NCBI GenBank assembly: GCA_018970605.1 | Contig: JAGWWA010000022.1 | Location: 1-32,962 of the forward strand | Source: Planctomycetota bacterium | Lineage (GTDB): Bacteria; Planctomycetota; Planctomycetia; Pirellulales; UBA1268 | DNA length: 32,962 nt | Direction: 5' to 3' | Shown here: positions 8,214 through 16,516 of the stretch, one piece after another | How the letters are laid out: the number at the start of each line of letters is the position of its first letter | How positions within the stretch are numbered: the first letter of the stretch is position 1 | Program-made: the position numbers and the translations under genes | Notes under the pieces: generated by a model | The model's database searches: none | What the model was told of the DNA's origin: nothing | Seen by the model: only the letters and a program-made list of their open reading frames with translations

Positions 8214-9136
8214 ACACAGTATCCGCGTCATCATCGACCTCACGGAGCAAGTTGGTCTCGCGACTGATCGCGGGGATCGGAGTGCTCGCGTCGTTCGCCG
8301 CGCTCGCCTGGGCCGACGCCACCGGCCTCGGGGCCGCGCCGCCGATGGCGTGGCTCCTGCCGGTCGTGCTCGTCGTGGCCGCGGGGGGAGGTCGCGAGGC
8401 CGTGAGACTGGCCAACGCCGCGGGCATCCCCCTCGCCCCGTGGCTCGTGCCCGTCGGGGCGGCGGCCATCGCCGCCGCGCCCGCGTTCGTGCGGCTGCCT
8501 GCAGAGTCCGCGGGCCGCTTCGCGAGCCTCGGGCCCGCGGCGGTCGCCTGCATGGGCGTGATCGCCGCCGCGTTTGCAAGCGGAGTCGCCCGATACACCG
8601 GCGGCGGCCGCGAGGTGGTCCGCGCCGCCGGCAGCATCGCCGCCGCCGCGGCGATCGGCCTCCCGCTCGCGTTCATGGTGTCGCTCCGGCTCCTGCCCGT
8701 GGGATCGACCGCAACCGGCCCCTTTGCCGGGCTCGTTCCCTTGATCAGCCTGATCGCCGTGGTGAAGGCGGGCGACATCGCGGCATATGTGGCCGGCTCG
8801 CTCGTCGGCCGCCGGCGCATGGCGCCGCTGCTCAGCCCCGGAAAGACCTGGGAGGGGGCGGCGGCGTCTGTTGCCGCATCCGTGGCGATGGCCTGGCTGG
8901 TGATCGAATGCGGTGGCGACAACCTCGCCGCGAGGCCGCTCGGCGGCTGGCTCGTCTACGGACTGCTCGTCGGGATGGCAGGCATGCTGGGCGACCTTGC
9001 TGAGTCGCTCGTCAAGCGGGATCTGGCCGCGAAAGACTCGGGGAGCATCCTCGGTGGCATGGGTGGGTTTCTCGACCTCGCAGACTCACTCCTGCTCGCC
9101 GGCCCGGTCGCCTGGCTGCTGTGGGCCGCTGGGTAG
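8210..9136 (+). CDS. cdsA: Phosphatidate cytidylyltransferase (CDP-diacylglycerol synthase)
   Basis: It activates phosphatidic acid with CTP for phospholipid synthesis, in the membrane. The product is 308 aa with about seven or eight hydrophobic helices. The start is the GTG at 8210, overlapping the uppS stop by 4 nt; the open frame upstream is only a shadow inside uppS. The CdsA motifs GDIAAYVAGSLVGRRR and LSPGKTWEG are clear. The C-terminal signature reads SLVKRDLAAKDSG...GGMGGFLDLADSL. The usual HGG-x-DR-x-D core is altered to MGG-x-LDL-x-D, so His and Arg are replaced. uppS-cdsA adjacency is common in bacteria; the dxr gene that often follows is absent. Confidence 0.92.
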   Translation: MNTVSASSSTSRSKLVSRLIAGIGVLASFAALAWADATGLGAAPPMAWLLPVVLVVAAGGGREAVRLANAAGIPLAPWLVPVGAAAIAAAPAFVRLPAESAGRFASLGPAAVACMGVIAAAFASGVARYTGGGREVVRAAGSIAAAAAIGLPLAFMVSLRLLPVGSTATGPFAGLVPLISLIAVVKAGDIAAYVAGSLVGRRRMAPLLSPGKTWEGAAASVAASVAMAWLVIECGGDNLAARPLGGWLVYGLLVGMAGMLGDLAESLVKRDLAAKDSGSILGGMGGFLDLADSLLLAGPVAWLLWAAG

Positions 9137-9253
9137 GCGAAATCCGGGGAATTTGGTCGGTTCGTCCGGCCTGGCCGGCCGGTGGGGTATAGTGGAGTCA
9201 GAGGTTCCTTTCCCCCGAGACCGTCGGTGGCCGCCAAGCCGCCGCGGGTTTCG

Positions 9254-10183
9254 ATGCCCCGCTCCACGATCGCGGTCGTCGACTCAAAAAGACTCGGCGC
9301 CATCTTCGGGCCGCGAGACCAGCACCTCCGCCGAATTCGCGAGGCACTCGGGGTCGGCGTGTCGGCGCGCGACGACGCCATTCACATCGACGGCGACGAA
9401 TCGGCCGTCCGCCGCGCCACCGAGATCTTCGAGGAACTCGACCGGATCGCCCGCGACCACGGCAGCGTGGAGAGCGACGTGGTGGTGCGGCTGCTCGCGG
9501 TGGCAAAGGGTGAAGAGCCCGCCGCCCGCCATGACCCGATCGAGGTGCACAAGCCCGGTCGCCAGCTCGTGCCCCGCTCGGCCGGCCAGGCGGGCTACGT
9601 GCAGGCGATCCGCGACAACGACATCGTGCTCTGCACGGGCCCGGCCGGCAGCGGAAAGACGTTCCTCGCCGTGGCGATGGCGGTGGCGGCACTCCGCGCC
9701 GAGCAGGTCCGCAAGATCGTGCTCGTCCGACCGGCGGTCGAGGCCGGCGAGAGCCTCGGCTATCTCCCCGGCGACCTCCAGGCCAAGATCAATCCCTATC
9801 TCCGGCCGCTGATGGACGCGCTCCGCGAGATGATGGACTACGAATATCTCAAGCGGCTCACCGAGCAGGATGTCGTGGAGATGATCCCGCTGGCCTACAT
9901 GCGGGGCCGTACGCTCAACAATGCCTTCATCATCCTCGACGAGGCCCAGAACACCACCGTCTCGCAGATGAAGATGTTCCTCACCCGGCTCGGCATGGGC
10001 TCGAAGATGGTGATCTCTGGCGACACCACCCAGATCGACCTGCCCTCGGACCGCACCAGCGGCCTGGTGGACGCGATGCGCCGGCTCAACGATGTGCCCG
10101 GCTGCGGCCAGGTGAGGCTCGGCGGCGCCGACATCGTCCGTCACCGACTCGTGCAACGCATCGTGGAGGCCTACGACCACTGA
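9254..10183 (+). CDS. phoH: PhoH-family ATPase
   Basis: PhoH is a cytosolic P-loop NTPase, often linked to RNA metabolism and encoded beside ybeY. From the ATG at 9254 it is 309 aa; in-frame GTGs at 9227 and 9182 are alternatives and no start has a good Shine-Dalgarno sequence. An N-terminal KH-like segment (FGPRDQHLRRIREALGV) precedes Walker A GPAGSGKT at 129-136, then VLVRPAVEAGESLGYLPGD, Walker B IILDEAQN near 226-233, and the sensor region MVISGDTTQIDLP. All conserved PhoH motifs are intact. Its stop overlaps the pgpH start (TGATG). The phoH-pgpH-ybeY order matches the conserved cluster of Bacillus (phoH-yqfF-yqfG). Confidence 0.93.
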   Translation: MPRSTIAVVDSKRLGAIFGPRDQHLRRIREALGVGVSARDDAIHIDGDESAVRRATEIFEELDRIARDHGSVESDVVVRLLAVAKGEEPAARHDPIEVHKPGRQLVPRSAGQAGYVQAIRDNDIVLCTGPAGSGKTFLAVAMAVAALRAEQVRKIVLVRPAVEAGESLGYLPGDLQAKINPYLRPLMDALREMMDYEYLKRLTEQDVVEMIPLAYMRGRTLNNAFIILDEAQNTTVSQMKMFLTRLGMGSKMVISGDTTQIDLPSDRTSGLVDAMRRLNDVPGCGQVRLGGADIVRHRLVQRIVEAYDH

Positions 10184-12582
10184 TGCCGATTGTCGCACCG
10201 CACAACCGTCGCCGCACCCGCCGGGGAGCCTCCGTCGACGCGCCGCAGGGCTTCTGGAGGCTGCTCCTCGACCGCGTGTCGCGGCCCGATGTGCTGGCCC
10301 GGCTCGGCGTCTGCCTGGGCGCGTCGCTGCTGCTGCTGCTGGCGCTTCGGGGCTGGGAGGAACCGTTTGCATTTCGACTCGGCTGGGTGCCGCCGCGGGG
10401 CGTGGTCTCGCGGGTGGCCTTCGAGAGGCCCGATCCGGAGGCCACGCGGACCGCCCAGGAACGGGCGGCGGCGAAGGTCCGTGTGGTCTACGCCAACGAC
10501 AAGGCCCCGGTCGTCCGGCTCCGCGACGGCCTCAAGAACCGCGCCGCCGAACTGGCAGCCGCGGAGAAACTCGGACGTGGTATTCGCGAGGCGTGGCTCG
10601 AGTTCGCGCCCGAGGCGGCGGCGGTGCTCGACTCGCTGCCCGCCGAAGACGAACCCCCGCCCGTCGCCCCCGAACCACCCACCAAGCCCGCCCCTGGCGA
10701 CTCGGCCGATGGCGAGGCCACGGAAGTTGCCGAAACGGCTGAGCCGCCGCCCCCCCCGGAGCCCAGCCGCGAACTGGTCGAGGCGGAACGCGAGTTCCAG
10801 CGGTTTCGCGGGCTGGTCGACACCAAGGAGAAACTCCTGCTGTTCGACAAGGCCATCGACCTCGCCTTCCAGGATCTCGCCAACCAGGGCGTGCTCGAGA
10901 AGATCCAGCACGCCTACGACGAGGGCAGCCAGAACGAGATCGACGTCCACCCGGTCGGCAACGCCGGCGAGACGACCCGCGTGCAGGTGTCGGAGGTGGT
11001 GCTCGTCGAGGCGAAGGCCAGACTCAAGACGAGGCTCAAGGATGAACTCGGCGAGGGCCCGTTCGTCGATCGGATCTACGCCTGGCTCGAGCCCCGGCTC
11101 TCCGGCACGCTCGAAATCGACCGCGACGGCACCGACCGGGCCAAGCGGGAGGCGATCGACAAGACGCCTCCGCAGTTCGTCCGCTACGCCGCCGGCGACG
11201 TGATCGCCGAGGCGAACCAGCCCGTCTCCTCCGACGAACTCGTGCTGCTGCGGCGCGAACACGAGGAGTATCTTCGGCAGCGCGACTCGCGGCAGCGGCT
11301 GGCACGCACGCTCTCGATGCTCGGCCTGTTCGCCGCGATGTTCGCCCTCTCCGGCTTCTACATCCACCTGCATCACCGCCGGCTGCTCGACGACATCAGC
11401 GACGTGCTCACGCTCGTGGGCCTGTCGCTGGCTGCCGTCGTGCTCTGCATGCTCGTCTCCAACGACGCCTGGAAGGCGGAGATCGTGCCGCTGCTGATCT
11501 TCGCGATGACCGTCGCGATCGCCTACGACGAAGACCTGGCGCTGCTGTTCACCGCCCAGGTGGCGCTCGTCGTGGTCGAGGGGCTGGGCTGGGGCCTGGC
11601 CTCCTACATCACGCTCACCTCCGCGGCGGCGGCGATGGTCTTCTGGACGGGACGCATCCGCAGCCGCAGCAAGCTGATCTACGTTGGGCTCTGGGCCGGC
11701 GCCGTGGCCACCCTCACACAGCTCGGGGCGAGCCTGCTCGACGAGCGGCCGCTCGACATGCAGATGGTTTACGAGGCCTGTCGGACGGGTGGCTGGACAA
11801 TCCTCGCGGGCTTCCTGATGACCGGCCTGCTCCCCTTCATCGAGCGGACGTTCGGGGTGCTCACCGACCTCAGCCTGCTGGAGGTGGGCGACGTGGCCCA
11901 TCCGCTGCTCCAGGAACTCGTCCGCCGGGCCCCGGGCACCTACAACCACTCGATCAACGTGGCAAGCCTGGCGGAAGCGGCCGCCGAGGCGATCGGCGCC
12001 CGCGGGCTGCTCGTCCGCGTGGGTGCCTACTTCCACGATGTCGGCAAGATGCTGAAACCCGCCTACTTCGTCGAGAACCAGGGCAAGGAGAATCGCCACG
12101 AGTCGCTCGTGCCTGCGATGAGCACGCTGATCATCGTGGCCCACGTGAAGGAGGGAGTGGAACTCGCCCGGCAGTACAACCTGCCGCAGCCGATCGTCGA
12201 CCTGATCGGCGAGCACCACGGCACGACGCTTGTCGAATATTTCTTCCGTCGGGCGGAGGAGCGTTCGCAGGCTGACCCGAACGGCGAGGAAGTCGACGAG
12301 CAGACTTATCGCTATCCGGGCCCGAAACCTACCACCCGGGAGTCGGCGGTGTTGATGCTGTCCGACGCCGTGGAGAGCGCCAGCCGCACGCTCACCGAAC
12401 CGACTCCCGCGCGGATCGCCAGCCTGGTCCACGAGCTCGCGATGAAGCGGCTGCTCGACGGCCAGTTCGACGAGTGTGGTCTCACGCTCGAGGAACTCGG
12501 CCTGATCGAGCAGAGCCTCGTGAAGAGCCTGACGGCCGTGTACCACGGCCGCGTCAAGTATCCCGATCAGCGGACGGCCTAG
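10183..12582 (+). CDS. pgpH: 7TM-HD family c-di-AMP phosphodiesterase, PgpH-like
   Basis: Members hydrolyse cyclic di-AMP in the cytosol and have an extracytoplasmic sensor. The product is 799 aa. A first membrane helix lies at about 45-57 (LGVCLGASLLLLLAL). The large outer domain (about 60-375) carries a Pro/Glu-rich low-complexity insertion near 150-205. Several helices follow (about 380-570, including TLSMLGLFAAMFALSGFYI). The cytosolic HD domain starts at YNHSINVASLAEAAA (587 onward), with the HD pair at 618-619 (AYFHDVGKM), then ENRHESLVP and GEHHGTTLVEYF. The motifs needed for catalysis appear complete. It lies between phoH and ybeY, as in Firmicutes. No c-di-AMP cyclase is present in the window. 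Confidence 0.92.
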   Translation: MPIVAPHNRRRTRRGASVDAPQGFWRLLLDRVSRPDVLARLGVCLGASLLLLLALRGWEEPFAFRLGWVPPRGVVSRVAFERPDPEATRTAQERAAAKVRVVYANDKAPVVRLRDGLKNRAAELAAAEKLGRGIREAWLEFAPEAAAVLDSLPAEDEPPPVAPEPPTKPAPGDSADGEATEVAETAEPPPPPEPSRELVEAEREFQRFRGLVDTKEKLLLFDKAIDLAFQDLANQGVLEKIQHAYDEGSQNEIDVHPVGNAGETTRVQVSEVVLVEAKARLKTRLKDELGEGPFVDRIYAWLEPRLSGTLEIDRDGTDRAKREAIDKTPPQFVRYAAGDVIAEANQPVSSDELVLLRREHEEYLRQRDSRQRLARTLSMLGLFAAMFALSGFYIHLHHRRLLDDISDVLTLVGLSLAAVVLCMLVSNDAWKAEIVPLLIFAMTVAIAYDEDLALLFTAQVALVVVEGLGWGLASYITLTSAAAAMVFWTGRIRSRSKLIYVGLWAGAVATLTQLGASLLDERPLDMQMVYEACRTGGWTILAGFLMTGLLPFIERTFGVLTDLSLLEVGDVAHPLLQELVRRAPGTYNHSINVASLAEAAAEAIGARGLLVRVGAYFHDVGKMLKPAYFVENQGKENRHESLVPAMSTLIIVAHVKEGVELARQYNLPQPIVDLIGEHHGTTLVEYFFRRAEERSQADPNGEEVDEQTYRYPGPKPTTRESAVLMLSDAVESASRTLTEPTPARIASLVHELAMKRLLDGQFDECGLTLEELGLIEQSLVKSLTAVYHGRVKYPDQRTA

Positions 12583-12588
12583 CCGTTC

Positions 12589-13155
12589 ATGCAGGGAACC
12601 ATGCCCCCTCGGCCGAAGACCTCCCGCCGCCCGCGGCGCACGACGCCTCCCCGCAAAGCCGCGGCCCGCGCCGGCGCGACGGTGGTCGTCGAGATCGCCA
12701 ACCGTCAGAAGACCGTCGCCATCGACCGCCGCTGGCTCCGCGACGTCGTCCGACGGTCGATCACGGCGCTCGGCTTTGGGCAGGCCGAGATCGGCCTGGC
12801 GATCGTCGATGACGCCGGGATCGCCGACCTGCACGCCCTCTGGATGGGCCTCCCCGACCCGACCGACGTGATCACCTTCGACCTCGGCAGTTCCGACGGC
12901 ACAGGCCTGCACGGCGACATCGCCGTGAGCGCGGAGACGGCGCGCCGGGTCGCCCGTACCCTCGGCTGGCAGCCGCGATACGAACTCGCCTACTACGTCG
13001 TGCATGGGCTCTTGCATCTCGCCGGTGAAGATGATCTCGCCCCCGCCGCCCGCCGAAAAATGCGGACCCGCGAGCGGGACGTGATGGCCGCGATCGGGCT
13101 GCCCTCGCCCCCCCGCTGCCGACGACCGCGGCCCGCGCCGCGAGGTGGCCGATGA
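12589..13155 (+). CDS. ybeY: Endoribonuclease YbeY (rRNA maturation)
   Basis: YbeY processes the 3' end of 16S rRNA and takes part in ribosome quality control. The product is 188 aa. The N-terminal 30 residues are a basic Arg/Pro-rich extension not typical of the family; an ATG at 12601 is an alternative start. Family blocks are IADLHALWMGLPDPTDVITFDL, GDIAVSAETA and the metal site HGLLHLAGEDDL. The usual metal motif is H-x3-H-x5-H; here the third His is replaced by Asp (EDD in place of YDH). A second basic tail (CRRPRPAPRGGR) closes the protein. The gene follows pgpH by 6 nt and overlaps corC by 4 nt. Confidence 0.9.
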   Translation: MQGTMPPRPKTSRRPRRTTPPRKAAARAGATVVVEIANRQKTVAIDRRWLRDVVRRSITALGFGQAEIGLAIVDDAGIADLHALWMGLPDPTDVITFDLGSSDGTGLHGDIAVSAETARRVARTLGWQPRYELAYYVVHGLLHLAGEDDLAPAARRKMRTRERDVMAAIGLPSPPRCRRPRPAPRGGR

Positions 13156-14420
13156 CCGCCGCCGAACTGGGATTCGAGTCTGCCCTCGTGCTGCTCGGCG
13201 TGGCGAGTGTCGCCGCGATCCAGGCTCGAGCCGTCCGCGGCGCGCAGCGGGCCACGATCGAGGAACTCTGCGAGCGCCGAGGCCGGCCGGAACGGTATGC
13301 CGAGATCGTTGCCGCGAGCGAGACGATCGCCTTCATCGCCGCATCGGTGGTGGTGGTCGCGGCCGTCGGCGCCACGCTCCTGGTGTTCCCCCGACTGATC
13401 GCGGCCGGCGACCGGTCGCTGGCGCTCGAGATCTCGGCCGTCCTGACCTGGATCGCCGTAGCCTGGCTGGCACTGGTCGTGGTGCCGATGCTGCTGGTGC
13501 GATTCGCCGGCCCGTGGATCGTGGTTGCCACGTGGGCGGTGTGGAGGCCGCTCGTCGGCGTGATCTCCCCGGCGGTGGGCCAGCTGGGGAGGCTGGCATC
13601 CCTGGTCGGCCGCCGCTCCGGCGGCGCGGCGGACCGGCCCCGAGATGAGCTTCGGCTGGCCGTGGACGACGCCCACCGGGAAGGTCGCCTCGCCGGCACC
13701 ACCCGCGACATGATCAAGGGCATCATCGGGCTCGATGAAATCAAGGTCGCGACGATCATGACGCCGCGCACGAAGATCACCTCGATCCCGCTCGACTCGT
13801 CGTGGGAGGAGGCGGTCTGCCGTGCCGCCGAGAGCGGCCACACCCGCCTGCCCGTCTGGGACCGCTCGCCCGACGATGTCGTCGGCATCCTGCACACCCG
13901 CGACGTCCTCACCCGGCTCGCCGAGCCGAGCGGCAGCCGTCCCACGGATCTCCGCTCTCTCCTCCGCCCGCCGTGGTTCGTTCCGGAGTCGATGAGCGTG
14001 CACAAGATGATGCTGGAGTTCCAGCGGGGCAACACCCACATGGCCGTCGTCACCGATGAGTTTGGCGGCGTGTCGGGAGTGGTGACGATCGAGGACGCGC
14101 TCGAGGAGATCGTGGGGGAAATCGCCGACGAACACGATGAGGCCTTCACCGACGGCATCCGGATGACGTCGGCCGGAGCCTGCGAGGCGCTCGCCCACGT
14201 GCGAATCGCGGCGGTCAACGAGCGGCTCGGACTGCAACTCCCGGAGGAGGAGGATTTCGAGACGATCGGCGGGTTCGTCTTCCATCAGTTCGGCCGCATT
14301 CCGGAGGTCGGCGAGCGGATCGAGTCGCACGGCGCCGCACTGGAGGTGCTGGCCGCGACCCGCCGGCGGATCGACCTCGTCCGGGTGGAACGGCTCGGGA
14401 AAGCCGCCGATGGCCGCTGA
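13152..14420 (+). CDS. CNNM/CBS-domain transporter-like protein (CorC/HlyC family)
   Basis: The product is 422 aa with an N-terminal DUF21/CNNM-type membrane part (about 1-150, helices such as TIAFIAASVVVVAAVGATLLV), a CBS pair (about 200-320, beginning VATIMTPRTKITSIP and including HTRLPVWDRSPDDVVGILH), and a CorC_HlyC domain (about 335-415, EDFETIGGFVFHQFGRIPEVGE). Family members have been linked to Mg2+/Co2+ efflux and are often misnamed hemolysins; the transported ion here is unknown. The membrane part is less conserved than the cytosolic part. It is coupled to ybeY (ATGA) and overlaps recO by 11 nt, a ybeY-corC pairing seen in many bacteria. Confidence 0.92.
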   Translation: MTAAELGFESALVLLGVASVAAIQARAVRGAQRATIEELCERRGRPERYAEIVAASETIAFIAASVVVVAAVGATLLVFPRLIAAGDRSLALEISAVLTWIAVAWLALVVVPMLLVRFAGPWIVVATWAVWRPLVGVISPAVGQLGRLASLVGRRSGGAADRPRDELRLAVDDAHREGRLAGTTRDMIKGIIGLDEIKVATIMTPRTKITSIPLDSSWEEAVCRAAESGHTRLPVWDRSPDDVVGILHTRDVLTRLAEPSGSRPTDLRSLLRPPWFVPESMSVHKMMLEFQRGNTHMAVVTDEFGGVSGVVTIEDALEEIVGEIADEHDEAFTDGIRMTSAGACEALAHVRIAAVNERLGLQLPEEEDFETIGGFVFHQFGRIPEVGERIESHGAALEVLAATRRRIDLVRVERLGKAADGR

Positions 14421-15186
14421 GAAGACCACGGCGATCATCCTCCGCACGTCCGCCTTCGGCGACACGAGCAGCGTCGTCACCATCTACTGCCGGGATTTCG
14501 GCAAACTGCGGGCCCTGGCCAAGGGAGCGTGGCGGCCGAAGAGCGGATTTGACGGCGCCCTTGACCTGCTTTCCACCGGTCAGGTACTCGTCCTCCGCAA
14601 ATCGTCCGGCGGGCTCGATCTGCTCACGGAGGCGAGCCTTGAAAGCCGCTTCCGCGTGGGCACGAGCCTGACGGCGGTGCTCGGCGGCCTGCACGTCGCC
14701 GAACTGCTCGACGCCCTGACGGCCGACGCCGACCCCCAGCCGGAGCTCTTCGACGTGGCGCATGCGACGGTGAGACGGCTTTCGGCTTGGAGCGGCGATG
14801 ATTCGCCGGTCACCGCCCTTCTCGTCTGGTTCGAGTTTGCCCTCCTGCGAATCACCGGCCACGGTCCGGTGCTGTCGCGGTGCGCGGAATGCCATGGACC
14901 GCTGCGGGCGACCGGCCGCACCGCCTTCGGCATGCTCGACGGCGGGACCCTCTGCGACGGTTGCCGCGGCGGCCGCCGTGGCGTGGTCTCGGTCTCGGCA
15001 CCGGCGCTCGCGGCCCTGCGGCTGCTGGCGGATCGACGGGTATCGCCCGACGATGTTCCGCTGCCCGCCGCCGTCGCCGGCGAGGTCCGCGGCATCATGA
15101 CCACCCTGCTCTCCCACCTGCTCGGCCGACCGCTGCGCGTGCCCGCTGCGCTGTCGCGGGGCGGAAGGAGGCTACGCCACACGTGA
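14410..15186 (+). CDS. recO: DNA repair protein RecO
   Basis: RecO works with RecF and RecR to load RecA on SSB-coated gaps. The product is 258 aa. The N-terminal OB-fold is clear (KTTAIILRTSAFGDTSSVVT, then GKLRALAKGAWRPKS). A central helical region follows, then a zinc-binding site with two CxxC pairs (RCAECHGP near 156-163 and LCDGCRGG near 182-189). The ATG at 14410 lies within the end of the corC-like gene, and the stop overlaps the GTG start of the next gene by 4 nt. Its place after phoH-pgpH-ybeY echoes the Bacillus cluster that ends in recO. Confidence 0.92.
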   Translation: MAAEKTTAIILRTSAFGDTSSVVTIYCRDFGKLRALAKGAWRPKSGFDGALDLLSTGQVLVLRKSSGGLDLLTEASLESRFRVGTSLTAVLGGLHVAELLDALTADADPQPELFDVAHATVRRLSAWSGDDSPVTALLVWFEFALLRITGHGPVLSRCAECHGPLRATGRTAFGMLDGGTLCDGCRGGRRGVVSVSAPALAALRLLADRRVSPDDVPLPAAVAGEVRGIMTTLLSHLLGRPLRVPAALSRGGRRLRHT

Positions 15187-16493
15187 CCACGCGCTTTCAG
15201 ACACGATGCCACCCGCCACGATCAGCCCGCCTGCTCGCGGCCCTGCTCGCCTGCTCGGTGCTCGCGATCGCCGGCTGCGCCTCGCTGCAAAAACCCCAGT
15301 GGCCCTGGTCGAAGACGGCCGCCACCGATCCGGAGAAGGCGATTGACAGCCAACTCGGCGAAGACGCCGAGTCGGAGGTCATCTCCTCCGAATACACGCC
15401 CTCCTCCAGCGACGCCGGCTGGGACTACTTCAAGGGGGACAACGTCAAGAAGCGATGGAAGAAGATGGTCGGCCGCGGCCCCAACGAGAAGGTGGCCCGC
15501 AAGGCGCTCGCCGAGGCAGACGCCCTGTTCCGGGCAGGCAAGTACAAGGAGGCGATCTCAAAGTACAAGGTGGCTGTGGACCGCTGGCCGGACTCGGTGA
15601 TCGAGGAAGACGCCATGTGGCAGCTCGCGGAGAGCTACTTCTTCACCGACCAGTATCCGAAGGCCGAGGACCAGTACGACGAGCTCGTCAAGAAGTACGC
15701 CAACACGAAATACCTCGACCGAATCGCCCAGCGGCAGTTCGTGATCGCCCAGTACTGGATCGCCCTCGACCAGAAGACGCACCTCCCGGTGATCGTGCCC
15801 AACCTCTTCGACCGCAGCCGGCCACTGTTCGACACCCGCGGCCGGGCCCTCAAGGCGTACGACCACGTCCGCATCAACGATCCACGGGGGCCGCTGGCCG
15901 ACGACAGCATCATGGCCGCGGCAAACGCCCACTTCCTCGACCGGCAGTGGCTCGACGCGGACTACTTCTACGGCCTGCTGCGGAGCGAGTATCCCGACAG
16001 CGACTTCCTCCTTCAGGCACACCTTCTCGGCCTGCAGGCGAAGCTCCGGGCCTATCAGGGCGCCGGCTACGAGGGAGGCATCCTCGAAGAGGCCGAGATT
16101 CTCGCCGACCAGGTGCTCGTCCAGTTTCCCGACCAGCTCGGCAGGGAGGAGGAGGACCGCGTGCAGAAGACGCGGGCGGAGATCGCCGCCCAGCAGGCGC
16201 TGCGGCACTGGCAGCGCGCCGAGTTCTACGCCAAGGGCAAGCACTACTCCTCGGCGCGGATCTACTACGCGATGATCGCGCAGGACTATCCCAAGACCCA
16301 GCTCGCCCAGCAGGCCCGCGAGAAGTACGTGGCGATCAAGGACAAGGCCGACGTCTCCGACGATCCGTTCCCCCTGCTCACCCGCGTACTGAACCCCGAC
16401 TCGCTCAAGGAAGCGGAACTCGACGCCATGGCCGAGGCCGAGACGCAGATCGCCCGGCAGGACGAGTCGGGGGACGCCCCGCCGCGGTTCTGA
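15183..16493 (+). CDS. BamD/YfiO-like outer-membrane assembly lipoprotein (TPR)
   Basis: The product is 436 aa from a GTG at 15183 that overlaps the recO stop; the longer upstream frame is a recO shadow. A lipoprotein signal (LLACSVLAIAGC) places the lipidated Cys at residue 32. TPR-like units follow from about 100 (AEADALFRAGKYKEAISKYK, then LAESYFFTDQYPKAEDQYDEL) and again near 330-390 (EFYAKGKHYSSARIYYAMI). BamD is the TPR lipoprotein of the BAM complex, normally about 245 aa, so this protein is much longer, as in a fused or extended planctomycete form. LptE next door supports an envelope role. A generic TPR lipoprotein is the alternative. Confidence 0.82.
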   Translation: MTTRFQTRCHPPRSARLLAALLACSVLAIAGCASLQKPQWPWSKTAATDPEKAIDSQLGEDAESEVISSEYTPSSSDAGWDYFKGDNVKKRWKKMVGRGPNEKVARKALAEADALFRAGKYKEAISKYKVAVDRWPDSVIEEDAMWQLAESYFFTDQYPKAEDQYDELVKKYANTKYLDRIAQRQFVIAQYWIALDQKTHLPVIVPNLFDRSRPLFDTRGRALKAYDHVRINDPRGPLADDSIMAAANAHFLDRQWLDADYFYGLLRSEYPDSDFLLQAHLLGLQAKLRAYQGAGYEGGILEEAEILADQVLVQFPDQLGREEEDRVQKTRAEIAAQQALRHWQRAEFYAKGKHYSSARIYYAMIAQDYPKTQLAQQAREKYVAIKDKADVSDDPFPLLTRVLNPDSLKEAELDAMAEAETQIARQDESGDAPPRF

Positions 16494-16516
16494 CGACCCC
16501 CGGCAAGGATGCCGAC

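Noticed and set aside
10171-13017. A very long open frame (about 948 codons) on the minus strand opposite pgpH and ybeY
   Set aside because: The plus-strand proteins have clear family motifs throughout. GC-rich codon use leaves the opposite strand open, and the antisense peptide has no recognisable domain.
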